Assembly (NCBI GenBank): GCA_016801845.1
Contig: CM028907.1
Span: 18,312,098 to 18,376,097, forward strand
DNA: 64,000 bases
Reading direction: 5' to 3'
DNA from: Polydactylus sextarius
Lineage: Eukaryota > Chordata > Actinopteri > Polynemidae
Numbering within the stretch: position 1 is the stretch's first letter; the number at the start of each line of letters is the position of its first letter. The position numbers and the translations under genes were made by a program. This document shows positions 1 to 30,000 of the stretch, one piece after another. The notes below the pieces were generated by a model. That model searched no databases. It worked only from the letters and a program-made list of their open reading frames with translations, and was not told where the DNA came from.

Positions 1-1056
1 GAATACCGAGGGGTTCACTGTCAGATTAAGCTAATATTTCCAAAAACACCTCCAGCCATCTGTTGTTTTTAGTGGAAAAAAAGCCACGTTTTAACAAGTA
101 AACATTTCATGATCAAAAAGTTCAAATTTCTGGCTTGATGGGGTTGATTTTCAGTGAGCGTGGCAGTTTCATACTCTTACATATTTTTACTTGTAAGTAT
201 GATTTATTTACAGAGTCATGTCTATAGATAGTTGTGCTTAGTAGATTAGTGGAACCATGTTTAATTATAAGTACAAGAGCAAGTATTTTATTGCAACATG
301 TAATGTGAAAATCATTTAGAAACAGTTGATTTACTATTCAGGTCACTGAATGAAGTGCCTTCTGAAAGAGGATCACCTAACCTTTGCTGTCACGGTAACA
401 ATGATAAATGCATTTCATTACGTTTACACAGAAAAGCAACTTTTTTTGTTTCAGGGGAAGCTCTGAAAATATGATTGTTTGGTTGAAATAAATATTCCCT
501 CGGGACTGATAAGAATGATTGTTGTCATGGTTATAGTAATAAAACACTGTGTTAAGGTTGTGAAATGGCAATCGAAATGAAAACAACACACAACAAGAAC
601 CAAAATCAATCCATCCACCCAAATCTCTCCTCCTGATGTGAACTATCTCTTTCTCCTTTGTTTGCTGCTGGAGGAATCATAACTATGATCATTAAAATAA
701 GCTTCAGGCTGAACAACCACTGAGAAACATGATGGGATAATGCTAAATGTTAAAATGGAGCGCAACAGTAACAAATGGAAAAAAAAAAGAAAACTGCAAC
801 AGTTGAACTGAGAAACATACTTAATTTGTCTTTTAATTTCTAAGACATGAAAATTTAAATGGTTTTGGTTAAACAGTTTTAATCTGTTGATGGATTTTAC
901 AACTGTGAATGTTGGTGGTTCAGTGGTTGGTGCAGTTTATCCATGCCTTTTTATTCTTCAAACTCCAAAAACATGCAGGTGACATTAACTGGTGACTCTA
1001 AATCGCTGTAAGTAATAGGGTAAGTATCATAGCTGATAGATATATTGATGGAAGGA

Positions 1057-1130
1057 TGGTATGGTGGGGCAGTGATTAGCACTTGCCTCACATTGGCATG
1101 TTCTTCTTGTGTCTGTGTAGAGTACTCCAG
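1057..1130 (+). repeat. Decayed tRNA-like teleost interspersed repeat
   Basis: The stretch reads GGTGGGGCAGTGATTAGCAC, then TTGCCTCACA-like sequence, then GCATGTTCTTCTTGTGTCTG. This matches, with gaps, the widespread teleost repeat that begins GGTGGCGCAGTGGTTAGCAC and continues TTGCCTCACAGCAAG... GCATGTTCTCCCTGTGTCTG. The match is from memory of the family, not a database search. The copy is truncated and mutated and has no coding role. Confidence 0.45.
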
Positions 1131-2322
1131 TTTTGATCCATTTAGGCAACAGTGTTGTATAAAGTTGAGTAGAAGTACAGATGCTCGACCAAAAAATGCC
1201 TTTGGTAGAAATAAGGTCACCAAATAGAATACAACTCCAATAAAAGATTTAAAGTAAATTATACAGTATTTGCTGTACTTAAGTATGACAAATAGCCTAT
1301 AATTAAATGTACTTAAATAATGAAAGTAAAAGAACAAACACGTTAATAAAAAACAGGAGACAGTAAGAACTTTGAATATTATGAAGTCTAAAATGTTTTC
1401 AGCCTGAACAAAAGTCCAAAGCTCTCCTTTTCCCCCCTAAATTTCTGTTTGATATTGATATTTTTAAAGTTTCCATCTACCCTTTAAGACAATGAATTCT
1501 CTACCGCTCCAGTTCACTCTATGTTTACCTGCACCTTTTTAGACTATCAAAACCGCTTGAGTGTTGATGAGGGTTGACTATCAAAATCCTCAAACATGGT
1601 TTCAATAGTCTGAACAGTCACAGGTACACGTAGAGTGAAGCGAAGTGGAAGCGACTCTACTTCCCCCTAGTGGTAACATGATAGATGACACTGTAGCAGT
1701 GAACTCTCCCGTTCCAAACCATCCACATATCGGCTAGTTTATGATATAACAGCTAATTTTTAAAATTCTGTCTCTATACTGGTTTTTAGACATACTTTTT
1801 TTTTCATTTTAAATGTTGCCATTTTCATTTTTTATTTTTCATTTTGCATTTTTCACTGATCTTTCTCATTCTGTACTTGCAATTGCCTCAAGGTATAACT
1901 GATTAGCTACTGTCTGTGCAGCAGCCAGGCAAAGATCTCCTATCGTTTCCTCCAGCTATGACTGGAACCTCAGATCTGTTTCATCTGAGTTGGTCTCTAT
2001 GCTATGGCTCGTTTTCTATTAAAAGGAAAGCCACATTTGTCAAGTGAAGAACAAGCTACGCCCTTTCTATACAGCTCCAGGTGAAACCTTCAAATCAATG
2101 GCTCGTTGGATTCTAAAGAGCCCTTTACACGAAAGACTTGGCTACAGGGAAGAAATATGATCACAGAAAAAATATGACTTGCCCAAACGAACTATGTGCA
2201 GATAGTACCCTTGGGTATAATAGCATCCCTGTTTAATGTAATGAAAATCTACTTTTTTCAGCTACAGTCTTTCATATTTCACACAGTGTTACAGGCTTTT
2301 ACTCACAATGTCTTTGTATGTA

Positions 2323-2325
<3 letters not shown>

Positions 2326-2382
<57 letters not shown>
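2326..2382 (+). repeat. (TG)n microsatellite, about 28 units
   Basis: An uninterrupted TG dinucleotide run ends six bases before the acceptor AG that opens the first coding exon of col17a1. It lies in the predicted upstream intron or leader, in the sense orientation of the gene. Confidence 0.95.
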
Positions 2383-2383
<1 letters not shown>

Positions 2384-2398
2384 AACAGATAAGACTGG

Positions 2399-18779
<16,381 letters not shown>

Positions 18780-21046
18780 ACAGACATTTAAACTCAAGTT
18801 TGTACTTTTTTTACGTTTGTGAATGATCAAGGGTAACACGTTTAGTGAAGCACACACTGGACGTTTATGTGGATGTATTTTTATATTCTCAGTAACTCTC
18901 AGTTGTATTTGTGAAATCAGGGATTGTGAATAGTTCTTGTCTGATGCTGTATTGAGGGATTTACTCAGTGTGGTGACATTTTTATTGTATTTTTTTATTA
19001 TTATTATTGTGTGGTACCATTTCACATTAATGTTTATTACCAAATAGGACTGAATCAAAGACTAAACAACAGAAATTGAGGAAACTGTTTATTTACAGCA
19101 AAAATGAAAATCTACATTACACAGGCAAAACTTCTAAAAACTATACATTTATTTAAAAAAAAAAAAAAACTAAATGATTTTGATACAGATCATTCAGTCA
19201 ACATTCAGAATTGAATAATTTTGCAGTTTTTGTAGAGTATCTATCTGACAAACAACATGAACTGACAGGACTGATTTTATGATCCTATTTTTTTTTTTTT
19301 TTAAACGTAAAGTCAGTAATCTGTAGCCCAGAGCTGCAGTGTGGCTTTTCATATAAATAGCTTTTGAGAGAGTTGCACAAAAGGTGCTCAGCACTTCTTC
19401 ATCATGTTTGTTTTTTTTTTTTTTGTACAGAACAATTCAGATATTAAATATGTTTGACTACGTTTAAAACCAATTATAGAAGAAAATGAGATGATAAGAT
19501 GAACTAATCAGAGGTCAAAGATGGCCTAATCCAGCCAGGCCAGTTCTTTTTTTGTTGTTGCATCAACTGCTTTAGCATCATTCATTATACATCAACCTAA
19601 ATAATAATAAAAAAAATAATCTAAAAGCCCATGTTTTTTGTTTGTTTGAATACATTTGCATGAAATTGTTAATCGCTTGATAAAACCAGGCGCTCGTAGC
19701 AGATACAGTAAATCCATGTCTGAAGTATTAAGGCTATTAACTAGCATTTTCAATGACAACAGTATTATCATTTTCCATAAAAAAAGACACAACAGCTATG
19801 CAGGCCTACCCATAATACACCTGGGAGCAAAAACAGTTAATGAGGAGGCATAAGAAGAAGAAAACCAAAGCGAGTACAAAGGACGCATCATCAACTGTAA
19901 CTGCAGGTTAGTGACGTTTGTTGAGTGAACTGAGCTGAACTGACAGCTGGTTAGGGTTTGAATTACATTAAGTTTTATTCACTGAGTTTCTAAAAAAAAA
20001 AAAAAAAAAAAAAATACTAGAAAGTTTTACAGACTTGATGGATATCAAAAAATTGCATTATTCATTCATCCCTGAACAACTTGCTCATATAGACACAGGA
20101 CAATAATAAAGTGGTGACACCTAAAACAAAAAAAAAAACAAAACAAAACAAAAAAAAAAAAAAAACAGAACCTGGTACAAAAATGCTTGAACAGTCGCTG
20201 CTGGGATTTCTTAAGTGTCCAATTAACAGTGATCGTTTGTCTCCGTATGTAAACACCACCTCCTCTATCGTACGCAACAAGGTAACTAATGGTTGACATC
20301 ATGTGCTGCTCATTGCCATCGTCTCAACAGTAGTCTCAAGTCTGAAAAGCTTGAAACAGGAAGGCATTCTGAAGAAAAATAAACCCTGAAAGTTCCTACA
20401 CCTTGCATTGAAACAACAACTTCTTGTAATGTCTAATGTATCACAACCTATCACAAAGATTTCATAAAAATATACCGTATACTTCTTCAACAAGAGAGAT
20501 ATGAAAATGTGCTCCTTTCTCAGAAATACATTCTATCTTGATAACCCTTATAAATCACGAGGTTGCTATTGAATATTTCAACTAATTAACTGTTAATCCT
20601 GTCCTTAGTGCAAAAGTAAAAAAAAATTAACAAACGAGTCAAACGAGCAGCGAACAACGATCGGAAACTGCTTTGATTTAAGCGCCAGAAACATCAAATT
20701 CTACAGGCACTGAATTCTTCAGAAAAAAAACAAAAAACAAATCAAATCACAAAGAAGGTTGGACGCTGCTACTTCATAGCTACTACTTTGGTGGGTTTGA
20801 GGTGATGAAATCTCAATTTGTCTCCTTCATAATGACTGTAATAGTGTGAAAATGTGACAAAATGAGCAGAAATAACAGTCCTGCAAAGAAAAAAAAAAAA
20901 AAAAACCAACAAAGATCTGTGACGGTCGTCACAGGATGAGGCCAAGGCAGCACGGGTTCAGTCTTTACCGTCTTCAGAAGTGTGTGTGCGTATGTCCATG
21001 TGCTTCTGTGTGTAGACTGTGCGTTTCCTTTGTACGTGGGTTTGTC
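18780..21046. other. Shared 3' region of col17a1 (+) and slk (-)
   Basis: The two genes end tail to tail with 2267 nt between stop codons. On the plus strand I see no AATAAA soon after the col17a1 stop; the first candidates are AATAAA at 20105-20110 and 20378-20383. On the minus strand candidate slk signals (TTTATT as written on plus) are at 19974-19979, 19148-19153 and 19088-19093. If the distal signals are used the two 3' UTRs overlap. A runs lie at 19992-20014 and 20886-20905. No coding frame here is convincing. Confidence 0.65.
19088..19153 (-). terminator. slk: Candidate slk polyadenylation signals
   Basis: Two canonical AATAAA hexamers on the minus strand, at 19153-19148 and 19093-19088, lie 1.9 kb downstream of the slk stop. 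They would give a 3' UTR of about 2 kb. A third hexamer at 19979-19974 could give a shorter form. Cleavage sites are not observable here. Confidence 0.4.
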
Positions 21047-24000
21047 CTAGAACCCGGTGGAGTGAACACTGGGGATGGGGTAGAACTTGGAGATGCGGCT
21101 CTGGTTGGAGGGGTTAAGGCACTCGGACTCGCCGCTCATCTTGAAGAACACTTCTTGTTCCTGCAGCTTCCTGGCGAACTCTTCCTCCAGGGCCTGAGGA
21201 AACGCACATGAACATGACACTTTATCTTCCACCTTGACTCTATTTATATGGCTATTCATGCACCATCCTGTCAATCCAAAGTGATTTATAGGACACACAA
21301 ACTTTACTGATGTAATTACTATAAAACTGGCTGTTTTTTTTTTTGTTTTTTTTATCCTGGTGTAAGGAAACTTTACCTTCTTCCTGGGTCGTAGTTTCTC
21401 CCTCCACTCCTTCAGCTCCAGGCTGTGCTCCTCATCCAGCTCCTTCAGTTTCTGGGTTTCATGTTCAATCAGCACATGGCACTTCTCATTCTGGATCAAA
21501 CGTAGAAATAAAGTATTTAAAAAATGGGGTTTTCATTGTCTAAAACAAGAATACATGTGTGTACAGCATAATACTGACTAAGGCTGAAACAATTAATTGA
21601 TTAACTTGAATAATTTGATTTAAAAAAATGATCGAGGCAATTTTTCCCAAACTGATGCATTGTTTAATTTGCTGTGTTTACTTTTTTGTCCAATTCGCTT
21701 GTGTTTCACACGGAACATTATTGGTGATGCACCGCTTGTGTTAAACGGAGTAATACCACTGAAAAGTGTTGCAGAACTCTCCTGCGATGTATTTAACGGC
21801 CACTAAAACCACCGCCGTCTACTGCGCTACTATTTTTTTAAATGACTTTCTCAGAATGTGCGCTGTGACCGTCGCCATGTTTGTTATCATTTGAAATTTT
21901 TGTAAGAGCTCAGAGCTCTGCACTCGGCTCTGCCCTCTAGTGGATGTGATGTTAACAACCATGCCAACATGACAAACTGCAAAAGCTGAGTTTATTTTAC
22001 TTGTCTAAGGACTAATCTTTAATTCATTTGTTTGAGATGGCACTGAAATACACCTCTTTACATTCTGATTGTAAAATTTGTTGTTTACTTTCAGACTTAT
22101 CTTTTTTGTCATTTCGCAGTTTTTTTTAATTAGATTACTTGATTGATCGATTACAAAATAATCAATAGCTTCAGCCCTAATACTGACCCATGAACATGAC
22201 ATGTATGTGTTTTTACATTGTTGTGTTTCTTTTCAATCTTTACCTGCAGCTGTTGAAGCTCCCGGACGTTGGCGTCACACTGCAGCTGCAGGTCTCTCAT
22301 CTGGTTCTCGTGTTTCTGGTGCTGGTGGAGTCTCTCGTTCTTCTGTCTCTTCTCTTCCTGAGCTGCAAACTGGAAAACACAGACACAATTAGGACCTATC
22401 AATAATATTGTTGGGGTTTCCATCCATCACAGCACAAAAGAAACACGGTTCAGTTTCAATTTCATTATCACTGTGAGCTCATTTACCTGTTTGATCTTCT
22501 CCCTCTCCTGCTCTGGGGTGAGAGCAGCAGCTGTGATGCGAAGGCTCTTCTTGAACATGGCCATGCGGGTCTTGGCCTCGCTGCGTTGAATCTTGGGTAA
22601 TCTGGCTCTCTCCTGCGTCTGCTTGTTCTTCATCTCCTCAATCAAACGCTGGTTGTAGCGCTGCATCTGCTCCATTTCCTGAACAGGCCACACACAAGTA
22701 GACGTGAGAGATGAAGGGAACTAACAGAATAACTTCTTCAGCTTGTATTTATTTATTTATTTCTTATTTTTTTTGAGGCCACTGATGTGACAGAAACATC
22801 TGATGATGATTCTGAAATTGGCAGAATCATCAAAAGAAGATTTAACGCTGTGAAAGAACAAGGCCGCGGCCCACGTCGGCCTGTTACCTTCTCGTGTCTC
22901 TTGAGCAGCTGGTGTCTCTGCATGAAGTATTGATCTTTGAGCTGCTGTTTGAACAGCTGGTGTTTCTCCTGCAGGTGGCGCTCTTCCAACTCCCACATCG
23001 CAGCCTCCCGAGCTGTATGCAAACACGCGAGCAAATGAAAGGACAAAGCTTAATAGAAGATAATATCTCTGCAAGATTATATCTCATTCTGAGCGTGGTC
23101 AGGTTCATCACACAGGAACATGATGGTGCAGGAGACATCTTAAAACAGTTGCAGGCTTTAAAAAATGAGGCTCAACTTTTAAGCTATGAACTTTCTCACA
23201 ATTTCTATTTCCGGAAAAAGACTCTTTAAACACAGTTACAACCTCCCATGACTCGTTTCAGAGAGAATTTCTGAGAAGTGTTGTTTGTGCAACTCCTGGC
23301 ATATTAAGCATGGGATTAAATCCCAGGCAGCGCTAACTGCTGACGTGCTGTAGTTCACTGCAGTCATGTCTGAGAGGGCTGCAGGTGATGTGACCTGTTG
23401 ACTACTGATGTGACAAATGTGTTTTTTCTGTGTTGGAACGCATCTAACACATGTAACTGAAAATAATAAACATGTCTGCTACCGGCCAAAACAATAAATC
23501 TAACAATCTAATAATCAATAAGATGGATTTGCTGTAGAGGACAGAGCAGAGTGGATCGAGAAGCTGCCCAGGACACAGACAATGGCAAAAAATTGCAGAT
23601 GCTGGCTTTAACATTAACTAAATGTTGATGGACTGCATGAAGCCCTAAGTAGTAACATTAGCAACATAGTTTTTATCCTGACTTGTGTTGTGAGAACTAC
23701 AACTGTGTGTAACTGTGCTGTTTGGTGGTTTATCAATGTGGTTTTGTAAAGCGCAGCTGCCCCTCGGTTCAAACGGGGTATTAGAGGAAATAAGAACAAA
23801 GTTTGGGAGTCGAAAAAAACAAAACAAGAAGAAAAGAGGCTAAAAAGCTCTGCAGAGCTGAGGCCAAAAGCAGAATGTTCTGACCCAATTCACACTCGTC
23901 AGACAGTAATTTGATCCATTCGTTAATATCCAAACACTGATTAGTGCAGATTTAAGTGGCTTGGAGAGAGACATGGACTGGCTCTAAAAAGAACATTCTT

Positions 24001-27000
24001 CTACAAATGGTGAACACACACACCCACACACACGCCACACACTGCTAATGTAGGAATGATAGGTGACTGTGTCTGACAATTTCTGTCATTTTTCACAAAT
24101 GTTGCTTTGACCTTCAGTGTCTGAGGCAGAGCGGGACGTCCGCTAATCGGCAGGCAGGTGGTTTGAAGTGTCCTTGAGCATAATATAGAGCAGTAAAATG
24201 CCCTCAATTGCTTTTCAATTGATGTGTAAGTGATATGTAAATGAGCTGCGTGAATGTGAAGGTCCCGTATAACTGCAGTCCATTTTCACATTGTGGTCTG
24301 ATTTTGCTTCACTCTATCTTTTCTGGAAAACCATTAATTTTTCTTATTTTTTTCCTACAGATGCCCTACAGTACCATAGTTGGTGGGTCATTAAGTTCGT
24401 CAAATGAGGTCACCTCATACGCACGACCTGAACGGAGCAGCACCTAACATCGGACAGTAAAATATGGTTGGATGTTACTTCTTTTACCTCGGAGAAGCTG
24501 CTGCTTGTTGTTGAGACAGTCTCTCTCGGTGGTGGCCAGCTCGTGTTTGTGTTGCTGGATGATCTTTTTCAGGGCGCTGTCCAGATCCTGCTGCTGCTTT
24601 TGCAGAAACTCCTGTTCCTGTGCAGAGGAAGATACATAAGATACTATAAGTGCCATTTTCTTTCATTTTTTTTACACTACACAGGTCCAGGAAACAAACT
24701 CAGTATCTAGAACACACAGAAAAATCAGAGAAGGACAAGGAACCTCCACCCAAAAGAAAATCTTTGACTTATCAGTGAGGAGCCATTTGGTGCGATAGGT
24801 TTCCTGAGGTTAACTGACTATGTAAGGTTACTTCAGGCTAAACGCTGCTTGAGCCGATGAACCAGACAGTCACTACCGGCAGTAGAAACTTTTTCACCTG
24901 CTCGTCACATTAATCCAACCTACTTGTCTCAGTTAACGCAGCCATTTAACAATCTAGTATGACACTTAAAGTAGGTGTCATTTCTTTTGCTGTCTATCGC
25001 TCTTTGTCTTTAAGTGTTAACACATTCTTCAAACGTGTCATTCTAAAACGAGTGAGTTCTTGGAAAAAAAAGTGGGAACAACCAATACAACTCTTGTTTA
25101 GTGTTAAGTGCTAAACTTTATTGGTTGTCCCCTTCCTAGTACTGTTCTGATCCACATGAGAACAATACCTCACCTTAGAGATTTGTTAATAGCATAGTGC
25201 TGCTTTTGCTTGGCAGTGGCCCTTTTACATGTACTGAAGTAGTGAAAAGACAATGCGTGTGTTCAGAGTAAAAAAAAGAAGACACACAAGACCAGAGAGA
25301 GACCGGATCCAAAATCTGAGGCGGCATAAAAACACTTGTGGCGGAGTTTTCACTTACATTCTGTATGGGAGCGTTGCAAAGCGTGTACGATGACAACTGA
25401 AAGGACTGAATCATAAACTGGGCCACTCCCTGTGGATAACAGTATATTACCATCCTACATATGTTACTAACACGTCACACCGAACACACACGTACTCAAT
25501 CGGAACATGTTCAGGCCACTGCAAACTCAAATAGGTTTGGAAGATTTAAGGGGAAAGAGTATAAAAATGGCACAGAAATAAGTGTTTGCAAGGCAGAGAA
25601 GAGCTGAGATAAACGGGTACAGTGTGTCAAAGTTCAAAATCCACTGCAAACTGACACCTCATTACCTCCTCTGGTGGGGCCTGGATAACGTCTTCTGTAA
25701 AACGTTTTATGATCGCGTTTGTCACGCGCTTCGGAGAGAGAGAAAGCCCTTTCTCCCTTTTGCCCTGTGTGTCACGCAGCAGTGAGCAATGAGATGAAGA
25801 TAAAATGAGACAAATGGTGTGGTCAGATTAGCTCCGCATGAGGAAATAAATAAGAAGTGGCAGCACAGGCTCGATTTAGCCGCGGCGTGGCTAAACAGGG
25901 GTTATGTAAACGATTAAAATCAGATCACAGGTGTGTGTATGTGTGTTGATATAAACAACCTTCTATAGATGGAACCTCATAAGCTCTAAAGTCCTCAGAT
26001 AAAAGAGGTTAAAGAAAATAAAAAAAGTGGTAGTGACGTGATCCTCGTTCTGACCTCTTTCTTGCGGTTCTTCAGCATGTTCTGGTACTTAGACAGCTCT
26101 TTGTCCTGCTCGGCTTTGATGCGTTTGGCCTCGTCCCTCAGCCGGTTGGTGTGCTCCTGCTCCAGCCTCTCGATCGTCTGCTTCTGCTGCCGCTCCATAT
26201 TCTCCACCTCCTGGTCGTACTGACGCTTCTTACTCTGGAGGACACGGATGATCACGCGTTAATGACACCAGTTGCTGCTTAAGAAGAAGCGATGCTGTGC
26301 TCTCAGTATTTAATATTTCAGGACATGTTTTGAAGATGTTGTGAATCCTGGTAGATTTACCATCCTGAATGAATCATGAAGGTGGAAATATGTACAACAT
26401 TTATCAGCAATCACACCAGCTGAGTAGCTACATATATGTATAATGAATCACTGCTTAAAGTTTCAGAGTAGATGAAGAAATTTGAAACAAGCCAATTAGG
26501 TGTTACATCAATTTCTGATGAACACAAGCTCTTCCCCAAACACTGCAATGTATTTACCATGACGGAGACAACAGATCAACACATTCACAAACAGAAATGT
26601 ACAGGAAATGAACACTATGGTTTCTACCAAGCAGCATATTAATGCTAGCTGAGCTCTGTTCTCATCAAGTTTTTCATTGACAAGCCTCAGTAACAGTCTT
26701 GTAGAAGCACAAATTCATGCTCTATGCTCATTACACACTCAGCTCCTGGACTGAACCTCAGAGGGAGCCCATTCATCTGCAACACTTTATATGCAAATAC
26801 GAGGAGTGACCTGTCCGTCACATCTGTGACTGAAAAAACATCCTTTGAGTTTCTTCAGAACCACAAAATCTAGATCCTATAAACAGGAGTGAAGTAACAG
26901 ATAAGTCATTGTCTTTTAAACTATGGTGCGCAGCAATTTTCTTGTGGCATTTCCCAATTTCCTCATTACGTGTTATGCAACATCAGAACAGGCTATGTGG

Positions 27001-30000
27001 CCTTCAGGATGCTTAACCACGTCATAAAAAATGAACATGTCAAACAAATTTTCACTTTGCATCTCTTGAAGAACGATCCATGATTTGCTCAACGCTTCAA
27101 TTCATTGATGAGCTTTGACTGCAGAAACTATTATCAAAACTATTATTTGGTAGTGCTATTATTATTATTATCTTAAACAACCATCTCACAAGTGTTTAAT
27201 AGAGCTGAAATATATCATACCAGGACAGCTACTCCCCGAGTCTGCTCGACTACTCTTCTACTGTTTAAACTGCTGCTCGCTGTGGGAACTGTTGAGTTAC
27301 TGTTTTAAAGCTCTCAACCTGAAATTTTCATGTGTCCACACTCCAGAGATCGATACAACAGCAACCACAACAGATTTGTCTGACTGACTGCAGAGCGAAA
27401 AATAATTGTACTCAACATGTAAACAACACCATTGAGAACAACTGGTTAAACTGAAGCAGTCTGCAGATTCGTATGTATAACTTTTCAACACAGACTGTCC
27501 ACAGGGAAATATTCAGACACAACTGCAACTGCTGGACACATTTGAGGCTGTGCAATAACAGATTAAAAAAAATAAATAAGTAAAGGTTCAACTCTGACAG
27601 TTGTGGTCGCGACTTACGGTGGTCTCCTGTTCGAATCGGCGGTAGATCTGTTCTTTCTGCTGCTGCAGCTTGTTGCTGAGCTGCTGTTGGGCTCTCTGCT
27701 CCTCCTTCTGCAGGAGACGCAGCTCCCTCAGCTCCTGGCGCCTGGAGAGGAGTAAAAGAGAAACAAGAAGAAGAGAGGAAAATCATGATTGCTGTGGCGA
27801 ACGGGACGCTTTGCTGATTCTTGACGTTGAAGTGATGAGCAAAGATGTACAATTCATTTTAAGATTGAACAGTTGGAGAGCTCAATTCCACACAGTCTGG
27901 TTTTGCTCTAAGGTTCCTGGGCAACTCATTTTCATAGTATTTGCATGAAACTGGTGTCCGGGATGTAGGGAAATGAAGGTGAGTACCTCAGGAATCTCAT
28001 CTCCTCGTTCTTAGTGTCATTGTCGGTGACGATCTTTGATGTAGTCACGCTAACTTCCACTCCATCCACAATGAATTTGCGAGTCTTTTTCAGTGTCTTC
28101 TTCTGGCGCCTGGTGTCCTGCAAAAATAAAAATATTTACATATTTATCTTCAGCTCTGAAAATCAGTCATAATACAACCTCTGTGAGATGATGTGACAGA
28201 GCTTCAGGATTCAGCAACAACAATTTGCATAAAAAAAAAACAGCAACAACAAAAAAAAAGAAGAAAACTATTCCTGCACTGCAGGTGCTAGTGTCTGTGC
28301 TTGTGTGTGTTACCTGTATAGAGACAGATCCAGGCTCTTTTGTTTTGGACAGGAAGCTTGAGATGGACAGATTGAGGTCTACGCTGCTGTTATCTGCAGC
28401 TGAGCCACTTCCTGAGTCTGAATCTCTCTCTTTGTCATCCTTCGCTTTGTCTGGAACTTTCTTCTCGTCCTCTGTGTTTGTTTTATCCTTCTCTGTGGGC
28501 TTGTCTCCATTCTCCTCTTTCGGGACGACTTTATTTTGCTCTGGTAGTGTCAGTGTCACCTTCAGATGTTTGTACTGATCATCCTCTGGCTCCTCCTCCG
28601 CTGGTGTGTTTGGTTCCTCCACAGCCACCACTTTTTCCTCCTGAGGAGCCTCAGTGACCTCTGAGCTCTCTGTGATGGCCTCTTGACCGGCGGGAACCTC
28701 AGCTGTGTCCACTTCCTTTTCATCTTCGACAGCAATCTCCAGCTGCTGCATTTCCTTCACAGGCGCCTCTGGTTCAGGCTCTTTTTCCGGTTCGGCAACA
28801 TCCACTCCTGCTTCTGGAGGCTTTTCCTCCACAGGTTTCTGTTCATCCTCCCCGTTCTCGACCTCTGTACGCTCCTCTGCTGCAGGGGAAGCTGCATTCT
28901 CATTCACAGAGCTGGTGTCCTCCACATGGTTGTTCGGAGTGAGGTCAGTTGGTGTTGGCACTGGTAGAATTGGCTCGACCTTCTCAGGGACAGGTTCCAA
29001 GATGGATGGAGAGAGGGGAACCTTCTCATCCTCTGAGCTGGCAACGCTAACATCAGATGGAGCCCGTTTGTGACCCTGAAACAGGTATATATAACTAGTT
29101 AGATAAGTTAGGAACGTTAGTTACAGACCCAAAAATGAACTGATGATATAATAATAATGATTCCTCTGTAGCCCCCAGTGCTAATTATTATATATAAAAT
29201 ACAGTGATAGCTACAGAGCAGAATCACCTTATATTATCTATATTCTACAGATGCAAAGCATTTGCTGGCAAAATAAAAATAGAAAAAGTAAATTAAGCAA
29301 AAAAAATGAATCAAGTAATAAAATGTGTTTATATTTCTTTAAGCCAACTAGCTGTGCCTAATAAACCCAGCTGTTAACATTTTCTTCCATTAGAGAAAAC
29401 ATCTGATTGATTTTAGTGGCATTCACAAACCATATGAGCTTCTGTCTCTTCCTCCTCTTCTTCCTCTTTGTGCTCTTCAATCTCCTCAGTGACCTCAGCC
29501 TTGGCCTCGGCTATGAGCTCCCTCAGCGGCTTGCTGTCCGACACACTGGACACAAATGTGTGCTGTGCCAGAGAGAAGGAAAATTAAAACGATTATAAAT
29601 CCAGACGATAGATAGCTCCCAGGTTACCTGCGGCAGTGGAAGCGCTTCAACATTAGTTGACACCAGACTAATCCCAGATTTTGAGATAGACACTGCTCAC
29701 AGTTCAACAGATAACACATCACATTAAACGATCTGGGCTGAATATTACAAAAGCATACACCTCACAACAAGTGCACAATTGCACTTCACAACAAACAAAT
29801 AAGTAAATATGAATCCGTGCAAAACCACATAAAACACTTTTCTTGTCAACCTCACCTTCTTCGGCTTAGAAATCTGCTGCACATATTCTATCGCAGGCCA
29901 GAGAATATACAGCTTCTTTGACATCAAAACCTTCATTGGTGGCAGACCACCATTTTCAATCTTTAAACCCATTGAGATTTGTCCTGCACAGAACAAGCTG

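Larger units (their letters stand above)
1..2388. other. Sequence upstream of col17a1 coding region
   Basis: I see no convincing protein-coding exon in this AT-rich stretch; its open frames are short and have no recognisable domain. It should hold the col17a1 promoter and probably one or more noncoding 5' exons, because the first coding exon seems to begin at a splice acceptor (CAACAG ending at 2388). I could not place a transcription start. A decayed repeat lies near 1057-1130 and a TG microsatellite at 2326-2382; both are listed separately. Confidence 0.6.
21047..28117 (-). other. slk: slk exons 10-18: C-terminal coiled-coil (ATH domain)
   Basis: About residues 587-1008 form a long charged coiled-coil beginning DTRRQKKTLKKTRKFIVDG. 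It contains QEVENMERQQKQTIERLEQE, REAAMWELEERHLQEKHQL and ARLPKIQRSEAKTRMAMFKK. This is the AT1-46 homology region which in SLK/LOK mediates dimerisation and microtubule or membrane association. Exon phases match across all junctions (0, 2 and 1 mixed, unlike the uniform phase 1 of col17a1). The 31-codon cassette found in long human SLK is not visible between exons 12 and 13. Confidence 0.94.

Noticed and set aside
951..1337. 128-codon minus-strand frame upstream of col17a1
   Set aside because: AT-rich sequence overlapping a decayed interspersed repeat; composition (Phe/Tyr/Ile runs) is typical of chance translation.
22801..22850. TGATGAT followed by CTGA in an slk intron, as a possible C/D snoRNA
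   Set aside because: The boxes are only about ten bases apart and no terminal stem is present, so it cannot be a C/D box snoRNA.
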